The notes beneath the pieces were generated by a model that saw nothing but the letters and a program-made list of their open reading frames with translations, did not search any database and was not told the origin of the DNA. From contig DAINQU010000004.1 of the NCBI GenBank assembly GCA_036742455.1, positions 62,001 through 126,000 of the forward strand: 64,000 nt of DNA, written 5' to 3'. Both the position numbers and the translations under genes were made by a program. Positions 42,402-50,694 of this stretch are shown piece after piece. This DNA is from CAIKZZ01 sp036742455 (lineage in GTDB: Bacteria; Pseudomonadota; Gammaproteobacteria; Steroidobacterales; Steroidobacteraceae). Numbering within the stretch: position 1 is the first letter of the stretch; every line of letters starts with the position of its first letter.

Positions 42402-43219
42402 ATGCACCGAGACCCGTCGCACTCGTGACGGGCGGGGCGACCGGCATTGGCTTTGGGATTGCGCGTTCGTTTGTGGCTTCAGGAATGTCGGTCGCGCTGA
42501 TCGGTCGAACCGTCGAGGCCGGCGAACGCGCTCGAGAGTCGCTCACCGCGCTTGGTGGCGATGTGCATTTCGTCGCCGCAGATTTGAGCGACGAGTTGAC
42601 CGCGCAGGTGGCGGTTCGCGAGGTCATTGCGCATTTTGGGCGTCTAGACGTCGTGGTGAACAACGCCGGCATGGGCACACGCAGAGCGCCCATAGCGCCG
42701 CAGGATGGACCCGGCCAGCGTCTGCGGGTCATGCTCGCCAACAATCTTGAATCGGCATACCACGTATCCACCGCGGCCCTCAGTTATTGGGCGAGTGCCC
42801 AGCACGGTGGTGCGATCGTCAATATCTCCTCGACAGCCACGTTTCACGGCACGTGGGGCAACTACGGCGTTGCGAAAGCGGCGATCGATGCATTGACCCG
42901 ATCACTGGCCGTACAAGGTGCGCCGCTCGGCGTGCGGGTTAACGGCGTGTCGCCGGGATGGATCGCGACCGACGTGACGGCCGGATCCCCGCAAACGGAT
43001 CAAGCCGCGTCGCTGTTTCATCGGATGGGTACGCCCGAGGAGATCGCGGCTGCGGTGCAGTTTTTAGCGTCTCCCGCGGCCAGTTTTGTGACCGGACAAA
43101 CGCTGGTGGTGGACGGCGGCCTGACGATTACCGACTATCCGTCGCAGCCCTGGCTGGCGGCGGTGGGTGCCTGGAAGTTGTTTCCGGCGTTGGATAGCGA
43201 GCCTGACGTAACGGACTGA
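42398..43219 (+). CDS. Short-chain dehydrogenase/reductase
   Basis: The 273-residue classical SDR starts at GTG 42398, overlapping the dehydrogenase stop. It has TGGATGIG at 11-18 and NNAG near 86-89. The catalytic YGVAK gives Tyr and Lys, and the C-terminal segment is VTGQTLVVDGG. ALIGRT after strand 2 suggests NADP binding by arginine. It is a cytoplasmic oxidoreductase for an alcohol/ketone in the same pathway as the PQQ dehydrogenase and the class II aldolase that follows 10 bases downstream. The substrate is unknown. Confidence 0.88.
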   Translation: MNAPRPVALVTGGATGIGFGIARSFVASGMSVALIGRTVEAGERARESLTALGGDVHFVAADLSDELTAQVAVREVIAHFGRLDVVVNNAGMGTRRAPIAPQDGPGQRLRVMLANNLESAYHVSTAALSYWASAQHGGAIVNISSTATFHGTWGNYGVAKAAIDALTRSLAVQGAPLGVRVNGVSPGWIATDVTAGSPQTDQAASLFHRMGTPEEIAAAVQFLASPAASFVTGQTLVVDGGLTITDYPSQPWLAAVGAWKLFPALDSEPDVTD

Positions 43220-43229
43220 GGAGTCGACG

Positions 43230-43988
43230 ATGAGCCTATCGAATGTACGCGTTGCGGCGTCCGTAAATCATTGGCAAGAACGCATCGATTTGGCCGCGGC
43301 GTTCCGCTTAGCGGCGCAGATGCAGTGGCATGAAGCGGTGGGCAATCACTTCAGTCTCGCGGTGTCCGATGACGGCCGACAGTTTCTTCTGAACCCCCGT
43401 TGGCGACATTTTTCGACCATACGGGCGAGTGAGTTATTGCTGATTGACAGCGACGACGCAGATACCATGCGTCGTGCGGATGCGCCGGATCCGTCGGCGT
43501 GGTGCATTCACGGGCATTTGCATCGCCACGTCCCCCACGCACGCTGCGTCTTGCACGTGCACCCGCCGTACGGCACGGCCTTGGCGACGCTGGCAGATCC
43601 GACGATCCTACCGATTGATCAAGTGACGGCGAAATTCTATAACCGAGTCGCCATTGATCAGGGCTTTGCGGGGATCGCCGATTTCGCCGAGGAGGGCGAA
43701 CGGCTCGCCCGGGCGCTCGGCTCCTTCCGGCACATGATTCTGGGCAATCACGGCGTCCTGTGCACGGGGGCGACGGTGGCCGAAACGTTCGACGAACTGT
43801 ATTTCCTGGAGCGCGCCGCGCGTACATTGGTCCTTGCTTATTCGACCGGCAAGCCGCTTCGAGTGCTCACGCCGGAAATCGCGGAACGGACGGCACGTGG
43901 CTGGGAGGACTATGGCAATGCTGCGTTCTGCCATTTTGCGGAACTGAAGCGCGGACTCGATGCGACGGACCCTTCGTACGCCACGTGA
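43230..43988 (+). CDS. Class II aldolase/adducin-family protein
   Basis: The 252-residue protein has the family zinc histidines in IHGHLHR and LHVHPPYGTAL, a further histidine in ILGNHGVLCTG, and the core HEAVGNHFSLAV. Class II aldolases of this type cleave sugar phosphates or hydroxy acids; others are decarboxylase or dehydratase-like. Its C-terminal tail (RGLDATDPSYAT) lacks a further domain. It completes the co-oriented M24-PQQ dehydrogenase-SDR-aldolase run. The alpha-hydroxy acid oxidase is convergent, 17 bases away. Confidence 0.85.
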   Translation: MSLSNVRVAASVNHWQERIDLAAAFRLAAQMQWHEAVGNHFSLAVSDDGRQFLLNPRWRHFSTIRASELLLIDSDDADTMRRADAPDPSAWCIHGHLHRHVPHARCVLHVHPPYGTALATLADPTILPIDQVTAKFYNRVAIDQGFAGIADFAEEGERLARALGSFRHMILGNHGVLCTGATVAETFDELYFLERAARTLVLAYSTGKPLRVLTPEIAERTARGWEDYGNAAFCHFAELKRGLDATDPSYAT

Positions 43989-44005
43989 GTGGCGACGCGC
44001 AGGGA

Positions 44006-45136
44006 TTAGAGCAACGACGTTTTATTGAAGTCGCCGATGGTGGCGGTGCCTGTCTGACACATCACGCGGGTTAACTCGTCGGTCAGGATGTCGATGGCAC
44101 CGTCAGCGCCTCGCCGCCCGTTCGCAATGAGCCCCCACAAGATCGCGCGGCCACAGAATACGAAGTCGGCGCCCAATGCGAGGGCGATCGCAATGTCCGC
44201 CCCACGGCGGATCCCACCGTCGAGCATGATGGGAAATGAGGCGCCGACCCGTTCGCGTACCCTCGGTAACATCTCGAGGGTCGTTGGCGCGCGATCCAGT
44301 TGGCGACCGCCGTGGTTGGACAAGATCACGCCGTCCGCACCCAACTGAACCGCGTGCGTCACGTCGTCCGGGTGCAGGAGTCCCTTGAGCACGAGTTGTC
44401 CTGGCCACAAGGCGCGAAAGTCCGACACGTGCTCCCAGGTAACGATTGGGTATCCCTGCGCGGTGTGGAAACTCAGAACATCGCTGGCGGACGCGCCGCT
44501 CGGAAGGTATCGCTCCCACGTCCCCAGTGTGGGGAGTCCGCCGCTGGTGAGGTAGCGCAGCGTCCATGCCGGATGCGTGATTCCGTCCCATAGGCGTTGG
44601 GGGGTATACCGCAACGGTAGCGTGAAGTTGTTCCGCCAATCGCGTTCCCGTTTCGCTTCCTTTGGCATGTCCATCGTGACGACGAGGGTCGTGTAGCCGG
44701 CGTCCTTCGCACGTCGGGCAATGTCGAGCGTGAGCCTATGATCGCGTGCCGGATAAATCTGGTACCAGGTACGGCCCGGTTCCGCCGCCGCCACGGTCTC
44801 GAGCGACGGTACGCTGACGCCGGACAGTACATACGGTATGTCGACACGATGTGCCGCCTCACGGAGCATGGATTCGCCGCCCGGACGTAACAATCCGGTG
44901 TATCCGGTGGGCGCGATGCCGAATGGCCGACCGTACATGCGGCCGAAGAGTGCTCGCGTAAGATCTGGCGTGACCACGGCCCGTCCATACCGGGGTACCA
45001 GTCGGTGTTGGGCGTATACCGTGGTTGAGGCACGCAGCCCCAGTTCATCTTCCGCACCGCCGGCGACCCAATCGTAGAGGACGCGTGGTAAGTACCGCCG
45101 AGCGTGTCGTTCCAGCGCCGCAATTGAATAGAGCAC
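44006..45136 (-). CDS. FMN-dependent alpha-hydroxy acid oxidase/dehydrogenase
   Basis: The 376-residue protein, from GTG 45136 with GGGGAGGGG just upstream, is of the lactate/glycolate/mandelate oxidase family. It has RVLYDWVAGGAEDE, FGIAPTGYTGLLRPGGE, the catalytic-base segment SNHGGRQLD and DGGIRRGADI. It would turn a 2-hydroxy acid to a 2-oxo acid. It is alone on its strand, between the aldolase gene and ahpF. A longer in-frame reading to 45196 lacks a ribosome site. Confidence 0.9.
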   Translation of the reverse strand: MLYSIAALERHARRYLPRVLYDWVAGGAEDELGLRASTTVYAQHRLVPRYGRAVVTPDLTRALFGRMYGRPFGIAPTGYTGLLRPGGESMLREAAHRVDIPYVLSGVSVPSLETVAAAEPGRTWYQIYPARDHRLTLDIARRAKDAGYTTLVVTMDMPKEAKRERDWRNNFTLPLRYTPQRLWDGITHPAWTLRYLTSGGLPTLGTWERYLPSGASASDVLSFHTAQGYPIVTWEHVSDFRALWPGQLVLKGLLHPDDVTHAVQLGADGVILSNHGGRQLDRAPTTLEMLPRVRERVGASFPIMLDGGIRRGADIAIALALGADFVFCGRAILWGLIANGRRGADGAIDILTDELTRVMCQTGTATIGDFNKTSLL

Positions 45137-45284
45137 AGTACCCCTCCCCTGCCGAGCGTAATCGTGCTGCGCGGAGTGTGCCTTGCGGACTTCCACGGTG
45201 CAGACACGCCCATGTTAGACCACGGCCGACCGATTTTCGGTGTATCGCTGCGGGAGACTCGGGGGGAATTCGCGGGATCGGTCT

Positions 45285-45316
45285 GGGTCGGGCGCGGCGA
45301 TAGCCGTGCCCGACCC
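45285..45316 (-). terminator. 14-bp GC hairpin with GATA loop downstream of ahpF
   Basis: GGGTCGGGC (45285-45293) and GCCCGACCC (45308-45316) pair. The stem extends inwards through one G-T wobble and four more pairs to a GATA tetraloop (45299-45302). It lies 28 bases beyond the ahpF stop and in the 208-base gap before the alpha-hydroxy acid oxidase promoter. It most likely terminates ahpF transcription although no U-run follows. Confidence 0.6.
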
Positions 45317-45344
45317 GCGCCACTGCGCGGAAACGTTCTACCCG

Positions 45345-46913
45345 TCAGGCGGCTGCGGCTGCCGGTAGAGGGGATCGAATCAGGTGGTCGAAGGCCCCGA
45401 GCGCTGCCTTGGCGCCCTCGCCGACCGCAATGACGATCTGCTTGTACGGCACCGTGGTGCAGTCTCCGGCGGCAAACACACCCGGGACGGACGTCTCGCC
45501 ATGCGCATTCACCTCAACCTCACCGCGCGGGGAGAGTTTGACCGTCCCTTTTAGCCAGTCGGTATTGGGCACGAGGCCGATCTGCACAAAGATGCCGGAG
45601 AGCGGAATTTCTCGTGCTTCACCACTGACCCGGTCCGTGTAGCGCAGCGCTGTCACTCGCTCGCCGTCGCCGACCACTTCTGTGGACTGTGCATCCGTAT
45701 GGATGGTTACGTTCGGCAGGCTCTGCAGTTTCCGTACGAGGACGGCGTCGGCGCGCAGCGTGGAGGCAAATTCCAGAAGCGTCACGTGGCTCACGATGCC
45801 CGCGAGATCTATAGCTGCCTCGACGCCGGAGTTCCCGCCGCCAATCACAGCGACTGGCTTGCCTTTGAAGAGCGGGCCGTCGCAGTGCGGGCAGTACGCG
45901 ACGCCCTTATTACGGTACTGGGCTTCACCGGGTACGTTCATTTCGCGCCACCGCGCTCCGGTGGAGAGAACGACGGAGCGGGCTTTGAGGACGGCGCCGC
46001 TGCGCATCCTGACTTGGATGAGCTCGCCGGGGATCAAGGACTCGGCGCGCTCCAAATTCATGATATCCACGCCGTACTCTTTGACGTGTGATTCCAGCGC
46101 CGCGGCCAGTTTGGGCCCTTCGGTGTGTGCGACTGAAATAAAATTCTCGATGCCAAGGGTGTCCAGCACCTGGCCGCCAAATCGCTCCGCCGCAATACCG
46201 GTGCGTATCCCCTTACGGGCTGTATAAATCGCTGCGGCGGACCCGGCCGGACCACCACCGACCACGAGGACGTCGTAAGGGTCGCGGCTGCTCAAGTCAG
46301 CGGCGCGCCGCTTTTCGGCACCCGTGTCGATCTTGGCGACGATTTCTTCCAGCGTCATGCGGCCAGATCCAAACAATTCCCCATTCAAGTACACGGAGGG
46401 AACCGACATGATGTCACGAGCGGTGATCACGTCCTGAAACGCGCCGCCTTCCACCATCGTGTGACGAATTCGGGGGTTCAGGACCGCCATCACGTTGAGC
46501 GCTTGCACCACGTCCGGACAGTTGTGGCAAGACAACGAGACAAAAGTCTGAAATTCATAGTCGCCGTCGATGGCCCGTATCTGCTCGATCAGCGCGGGCT
46601 CGATTTTTGGCGGATAGCCGCCGACCTGCAAAAGCGCGAGGACGAGCGACGTGAATTCATGGCCTAACGGAACCCCGGCGAAGTGCACCCGTGCCACTCC
46701 ACCCACAGGACGGATGGCAAAGGACGGTACAAATTCGGCGGGGTCCGTGGCGTTCACAATGGATACCTTGGGGGACGCCTCACCAATGTCCGCCAGCAAG
46801 GCACGCATTTCCGACGCGGTGGCCGACTCGTCCAATGACGCAACGAGTTCGATCGGGTGCGCGAGACGGTCGAGGTAGCTTGCCAGTTGGGTTTTCAGTG
46901 TGGCGTCTAACAT
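45345..46913 (-). CDS. ahpF: Alkyl hydroperoxide reductase subunit F
   Basis: The 522-residue flavoprotein has a tandem glutaredoxin-like N-terminus with the CHNC redox pair (129-132). A pyridine-nucleotide disulfide reductase part follows, with the FAD site VVGGGPAGSAAA (217-227) and CPHCDGP with C341/C344. AhpF passes electrons from NADH to AhpC. ATG 46913 is the family start; the in-frame codon at 46940 adds nine unlike residues. ahpC is upstream on the same strand, 58 bases away, with a strong hairpin between. Confidence 0.95.
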   Translation of the reverse strand: MLDATLKTQLASYLDRLAHPIELVASLDESATASEMRALLADIGEASPKVSIVNATDPAEFVPSFAIRPVGGVARVHFAGVPLGHEFTSLVLALLQVGGYPPKIEPALIEQIRAIDGDYEFQTFVSLSCHNCPDVVQALNVMAVLNPRIRHTMVEGGAFQDVITARDIMSVPSVYLNGELFGSGRMTLEEIVAKIDTGAEKRRAADLSSRDPYDVLVVGGGPAGSAAAIYTARKGIRTGIAAERFGGQVLDTLGIENFISVAHTEGPKLAAALESHVKEYGVDIMNLERAESLIPGELIQVRMRSGAVLKARSVVLSTGARWREMNVPGEAQYRNKGVAYCPHCDGPLFKGKPVAVIGGGNSGVEAAIDLAGIVSHVTLLEFASTLRADAVLVRKLQSLPNVTIHTDAQSTEVVGDGERVTALRYTDRVSGEAREIPLSGIFVQIGLVPNTDWLKGTVKLSPRGEVEVNAHGETSVPGVFAAGDCTTVPYKQIVIAVGEGAKAALGAFDHLIRSPLPAAAAA

Positions 46914-46939
46914 GGGTGTCCCCTTGAGAGTCCAGAGCA

Positions 46940-46959
46940 CCCCGGCCGGGCGGCCGGGG
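46940..46959 (-). terminator. GC hairpin between ahpC and ahpF
   Basis: CCCCGGCC (46940-46947), loop GGGC, and GGCCGGGG (46952-46959) make an 8-bp all-GC stem 12 bases after the ahpC stop. It probably stops part of the ahpC transcripts or protects their 3' end, so that more AhpC than AhpF is made. Confidence 0.55.
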
Positions 46960-46971
46960 CGCGATGCGGGT

Positions 46972-47535
46972 TTAGATCTTGCCGACCAAGTCCAGCGACG
47001 GGGTCAAGGTCTTCTCGCCCGGCGTCCACTTGGCAGGGCACGCTTCACCCGGGTGATCCGCCACGTACTGGGCTGCCTTCACCTTGCGCAGAAGTTCAGA
47101 CGCGTCGCGGCCGATCCCGAGGTCATGAATCTCGGCGACCTTGATCTGGCCTTCCGGATTAATGACGAACGTGCCACGCAAGGCCAAACCCTCTTCCTCG
47201 ATCATGACGTCGAAGTTGCGTGCCAGCGTGCCGGTCGGATCGCCGACGAGCGGGTACTGCACCTTCTTGATGGTGTCCGAGGTGTCGTGCCACGCCTTGT
47301 GCGTGAAGTGCGTGTCGGTCGATACGCCGTACACTTCGACGCCGAGCTTCTGGAAGTGCGCGTAGTTGTCCGCGAGATCGCCGAGCTCGGTCGGGCACAC
47401 GAACGTGAAGTCGGCCGGGTAGAACACGACCACAGACCAGTGGCCCTTCAGGGAGGCTTCGGTCAGGTCGACGAACTTGCCCTGGTGGAAGGCGGTCGCC
47501 TTGAAGGGCTTGATCGTGCTGTTGATGATCGGCAT
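46972..47535 (-). CDS. ahpC: Alkyl hydroperoxide reductase subunit C (typical 2-Cys peroxiredoxin)
   Basis: The 187-residue protein has the peroxidatic C47 in FVCPTEL and the resolving C166 in EACPAKW, as in E. coli AhpC. It reduces hydrogen peroxide and organic peroxides and is recycled by AhpF. The OxyR-like box ends 86 bases upstream, so it is probably induced by peroxide. An AGGAGC-like ribosome site precedes ATG 47535. Confidence 0.96.
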   Translation of the reverse strand: MPIINSTIKPFKATAFHQGKFVDLTEASLKGHWSVVVFYPADFTFVCPTELGDLADNYAHFQKLGVEVYGVSTDTHFTHKAWHDTSDTIKKVQYPLVGDPTGTLARNFDVMIEEEGLALRGTFVINPEGQIKVAEIHDLGIGRDASELLRKVKAAQYVADHPGEACPAKWTPGEKTLTPSLDLVGKI

Positions 47536-47620
47536 TTGGAATCGCTCCTGAACATTGTTGTATGAGGGGTGGAAGGTTGTTCCGGGGAGAGATTCTGCGG
47601 GGATCTGCGAAATATAGATA

Positions 47621-47657
47621 GTGAATCATTTCTATCGAAACGATAGATGTAGGCTAT
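47621..47657. promoter_or_regulatory. OxyR-like box upstream of ahpC
   Basis: CTAT (47632-47635), N7, ATAG (47643-47646), N7, CTAT (47654-47657) match three of the four spaced elements of the OxyR site (ATAG-N7-CTAT-N7-ATAG-N7-CTAT). The first element is degraded to GTGA at 47621-47624. Spacing is exact for the three. It is located 86-122 bases before ahpC. The cupin gene start is at 47725, so it could also be affected. No oxyR gene is in this window. Confidence 0.75.
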
Positions 47658-47724
47658 CAAAAGGCGGGCTCGGCGTCGGCTGTGGTCGCGTGATACCGTG
47701 TCGCGTAAATTCGGAGGGCCAAAC

Positions 47725-48000
47725 ATGTACGCCGTTGGAACAAAGCAGGTTGAGACTGAACGCGTGGTTGTCACCGAATGGCGGTTTGCGCCGGGTGCCG
47801 AGACCGGTGCACATGTCCACGCGATGGATTATGTGGTGGTGCCGTTGACCGCAGGTATTTTGCGACTGGAGGAACCCACGGGAACGCGCGAGGTTCGTCT
47901 TGAGGTTGGCGCCTCTTACGCACGACCGGCCGGGGTCTCACACAATGTGATCAACGCGAACGACTACGAATTTGTCTTCATCGAAGTAGAGCTCCGTTGA
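47725..48000 (+). CDS. Small cupin-domain protein
   Basis: The 91-residue protein is one cupin barrel. HVHAMDYVVVPL (about 36-47) holds cupin motif 1 histidines and YARPAGVSHNVINAN contains motif 2 with His. It starts at ATG 47725 with GGAGGG 5 bases upstream. A function cannot be given; small cupins may bind metal and small acids or act as isomerases or sensors. It is divergent from ahpC, and slyX follows 36 bases downstream on the same strand. Confidence 0.82.
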   Translation: MYAVGTKQVETERVVVTEWRFAPGAETGAHVHAMDYVVVPLTAGILRLEEPTGTREVRLEVGASYARPAGVSHNVINANDYEFVFIEVELR

Positions 48001-48036
48001 CCCCCCGATGGGTTGAGCGGTCAGACGGGAGAGACT

Positions 48037-48249
48037 GTGAATAGCAATGACGTGGAAGCGCGGTTCGAGCGATTGGAGGTGCGCTTAGCGCACTTGGAGG
48101 ACACGGTGCTCCAACTCTCCAATGAATTGGCAACCCAACAGCAGCTGCTTGAGCGGCAGGTTGATCGTTATCGCCGCCTGGTTGATCACATCAATACGGC
48201 GAGCGAGGGCGCGTCGGCATCGACGATTGAAGTGCCACCGCATTATTGA
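48037..48249 (+). CDS. slyX: SlyX-family protein
   Basis: The 70-residue protein, read from GTG 48037 with GGGAGA upstream, is an all-helical coiled coil: RFERLEVRLAHLEDTVLQLS followed by ELATQQQLLERQVDRYRRLVDHI, as in SlyX. SlyX is a small conserved protein of unknown function in Gammaproteobacteria. The TTG at 48013 would be a weaker start. A hairpin 6 bases past its stop probably ends the transcript. Confidence 0.85.
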   Translation: MNSNDVEARFERLEVRLAHLEDTVLQLSNELATQQQLLERQVDRYRRLVDHINTASEGASASTIEVPPHY

Positions 48250-48254
48250 CCCGG

Positions 48255-48274
48255 TGTCGCGCTTTGGCGCGACA
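48255..48274. terminator. Hairpin after slyX
   Basis: TGTCGCGC (48255-48262), loop TTTG, GCGCGACA (48267-48274) is a perfect 8-bp stem 6 bases after the slyX stop and 46 bases before the stop of the convergent Tus-like gene. There is no U-run. Confidence 0.5.
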
Positions 48275-48319
48275 GCGCTCAGTATTACTGCATTGCGCGC
48301 AATGAGTTTTCTCTCGGAT

Positions 48320-49198
48320 TCAAACGGGGCCTTTCGTCGGTAGATATCGATGGACGGGTAACGATTCGAGCCACGGCTCGGAATCTATTTTGGACTGGCG
48401 CGGCTTGCGGGCCGGCTTTGCTTCGACCTCAGCAGCCTCCGGAAATTGCACGCGCGGCGGCGAAGTGCCTTCCTTTTGGTAGTAGAGAATCGGCAATTCA
48501 GCGGACAACATGATCCGGCCCTTGCCACGTCGATCCAATCCGTCGTACACGACGTTCGCGCGAATATTTTCGTAGTGGTCTCGTACGAGCGCGAGGTGCG
48601 TTTCGGCGGCTCTTAAGCCCCGCAGTCGCTCTCGATCGCGAATGGCCGCGGGCGAGTCGTTCTGTTGGAGCATGTCTCCAATCTCCTCCACCCGTTTTCG
48701 ATACACAGCTCGGGTTCGTGCGCGCGTGTACGAAATGCTGACCGGCATCGCGCCGAGTATCGGAATCTTGCGGTAGGCCGCGAGAAGGTTGAGGTCACTG
48801 CGTTGGATGGACCGCAGGATGGCGCGTACCACCGGGATCGCTTCGGTGCCCCCTTCCTTGCGAGGTACCCGCCGGCGGACGCGCTGTAGTGGCGCACACA
48901 ACGTCCTCAGTTCGGACTTCAAGGCATTGACACGCTCTGCCAGACGCACGACGTGCCGCGGCACTCCGACGACGCCGAGTGCCACCACCGACTGGTTGGG
49001 AGCTCCATCCATGGCGAGATTGATCGTCGAGTACGCATCGCAGACAGCGCGGAGATTGTGATCGTTGGTGGGGCCCGGACCGATCACGTGGGCAGGTTCG
49101 TGCCCGAGAGCACCGACGAAGTCGGTCAGCGCCCGCTCCAGGGCCCTAACCGAAGCGGCGACTTCGAGGCGACATTGTTCATATTCATCAGGCTTCAT
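48320..49198 (-). CDS. Putative Tus-like replication terminus-binding protein
   Basis: About 292 residues, basic and with no signal peptide, membrane segment or familiar enzyme motif. By memory comparison it is collinear with E. coli Tus. VGVPRHVVRLAERVNALKSE aligns with the LPGVL...HIQHINKLK region. SDLNLLAAYRKI aligns with LITLNAYRTL, and LPILYYQKEGTSPPRVQFP aligns with the IARVWYKGDQKQVQHA strand pair that contacts Ter DNA. Tus stops replication forks from one side; plasmid-borne relatives exist. I am moderately sure. Starts at 49210, 49204 and 49198 are all ATG; I give the last. Confidence 0.5.
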   Translation of the reverse strand: MKPDEYEQCRLEVAASVRALERALTDFVGALGHEPAHVIGPGPTNDHNLRAVCDAYSTINLAMDGAPNQSVVALGVVGVPRHVVRLAERVNALKSELRTLCAPLQRVRRRVPRKEGGTEAIPVVRAILRSIQRSDLNLLAAYRKIPILGAMPVSISYTRARTRAVYRKRVEEIGDMLQQNDSPAAIRDRERLRGLRAAETHLALVRDHYENIRANVVYDGLDRRGKGRIMLSAELPILYYQKEGTSPPRVQFPEAAEVEAKPARKPRQSKIDSEPWLESLPVHRYLPTKGPV

Positions 49199-49268
49199 AT
49201 ACATACACATTACTAAGAACGCACACCGAAAGAAAGAGTTTTCCGCTAAAAGAACGCGGTATGTATAT
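49197..49268. promoter_or_regulatory. 10-bp inverted repeat flanking the Tus-like gene promoter
   Basis: ATATACATAC (49197-49206) and GTATGTATAT (49259-49268) are exact inverted copies with a 52-base spacer. The left copy covers the start codons of the Tus-like gene and the right lies upstream, so a bound protein could enclose the promoter. The region (49199-49280) is much richer in A and T than its surroundings. I see no convincing match to the E. coli Ter consensus beyond an ACTAA core at 49212-49216. Confidence 0.45.
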
Positions 49269-49380
49269 TTACCCGCGCGTTTCTATTGCCAGGTAGGCCG
49301 GAAATAAATTCGGCCTGCGTGGCACGGTACGCGGTGAGCACGTATCCTCGGGGAATCGCATCGATGAATGAGGAGTCCCT

Positions 49381-50694
49381 ATGAAAAGACCAATCGCCTT
49401 GGCGTTGCTGCTTAGCGCCGCCGCCCCTGTGGGCTTCGCGGCCGAACGCTCGGCAATCACCTGTGGGCACCTCTTCGACGCTCCCGCCGGAGTGATGCGC
49501 GGGCCGTCCACCCTCGTGATCGACGGCGATCGCATCAGCGAAGTGCGTGACGGGCTCATGACCGACGACGTTGCGAAGGTCATCGACCTGACGAAAATGA
49601 CGTGTCTGCCGGGACTCATCGATGCTCACACGCACCTGATGATGGAAATGGGCCCCAAGTCGAGCCTGGAGAGAACCCGGCTGAATGGCTCGGACTACGC
49701 CTTCCGATCGACGGTGTATGCGCGCCGTACCCTGATGGCCGGCTTCACAACAGTCCGTAATCTCGGGGACAGTGATGGGCAGGACTCGGTTGCGCTACGC
49801 AATGCCGTCAACGCCGGCATAGTTCTCGGGCCTCGCATCTATACGGCCGGTGCAGCGATCGGTTCCACCGGCGGCCATGCGGATCCAACCAACGGTCTGG
49901 CGATGGAATTTGCGGGGGACCCGGGTATCAGCGACGGCATCATCAACTCCGTCGACGATGCGGCGAAGGCGATACGGCTGCACTACAAGCGTGGCGTTGA
50001 TGCGATCAAAATCATGCCCTCGGGTGGCGTCTTGGATGAAGGCGCGAGTGGCGAAAACCCGCAATTAACGCTCGAGGAAATCCGCGCGTTGGTGGCGACC
50101 GCGCGAGACTACGGCTTTACCGTCGCTGCACATGCCCACGGCAAAGAAGCCATTCGCCGCGCGGTCATCGGCGGCGTGGACTCGATTGAGCACGGGACGT
50201 TCTTGGACGATGAGACCTTCCGGCTGATGAAGGAGCACGGGACGTGGTACGTGCCAACGATTACCGCGGGTGCCTACGTGGCCGAGAAAGCCAAGGTGCC
50301 CGGGTTCTACCCGCCACAGGTCGCCCGCAAAGCCCTTGAGATCGGACCGCAAATCCAAGCCACGGCGGGTCGAGCCTATCGAGCAGGCGTCAAAATGGCG
50401 TTCGGTACGGATGCCGGCGTTTATCCTCACGGCACCAACGCCCACGAGTTTGAATTATTGGTCGGCGCCGGCATTCCGGCGTCTTACGCCCTTCAGACGG
50501 CGACGATCAATGCCGCCACGCTCCTCCACCACGAGAACGACCTCGGGGCTCTGTCAGCCGGACACTACGCGGATGTCATCGCCGTCGCCGGCGATCCGTT
50601 GCAAGACGTGGGCACTTTGCGGTCGGTGACGTTCGTCATGAAAGCCGGAACGATCTACAAGTCCGGAGGTGTGGCGGTTGCGCTGGCTGAGTAA
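49381..50694 (+). CDS. Secreted metal-dependent amidohydrolase (prolidase/imidazolonepropionase-like)
   Basis: The 437-residue protein has a signal peptide (1-20). The amidohydrolase metal set is H83 and H85 in DAHTHL, a probable carboxylated K210 in DAIKIMPSGG, H251, H271 and D344. It is similar in motif order to the periplasmic Xaa-Pro/Xaa-Arg dipeptidases of the amidohydrolase superfamily, so a peptide-bond hydrolase for N-terminal or C-terminal residues is the better guess. The next gene, an S51-type peptidase, overlaps it by 17 bases. Confidence 0.85.
   Translation: MKRPIALALLLSAAAPVGFAAERSAITCGHLFDAPAGVMRGPSTLVIDGDRISEVRDGLMTDDVAKVIDLTKMTCLPGLIDAHTHLMMEMGPKSSLERTRLNGSDYAFRSTVYARRTLMAGFTTVRNLGDSDGQDSVALRNAVNAGIVLGPRIYTAGAAIGSTGGHADPTNGLAMEFAGDPGISDGIINSVDDAAKAIRLHYKRGVDAIKIMPSGGVLDEGASGENPQLTLEEIRALVATARDYGFTVAAHAHGKEAIRRAVIGGVDSIEHGTFLDDETFRLMKEHGTWYVPTITAGAYVAEKAKVPGFYPPQVARKALEIGPQIQATAGRAYRAGVKMAFGTDAGVYPHGTNAHEFELLVGAGIPASYALQTATINAATLLHHENDLGALSAGHYADVIAVAGDPLQDVGTLRSVTFVMKAGTIYKSGGVAVALAE

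Noticed and set aside
44051..44059. TGTCTGACA resembling the FCD-GntR operator
   Set aside because: It lacks the outer TT/AA bases and is in the coding region of the alpha-hydroxy acid oxidase, far from any start.
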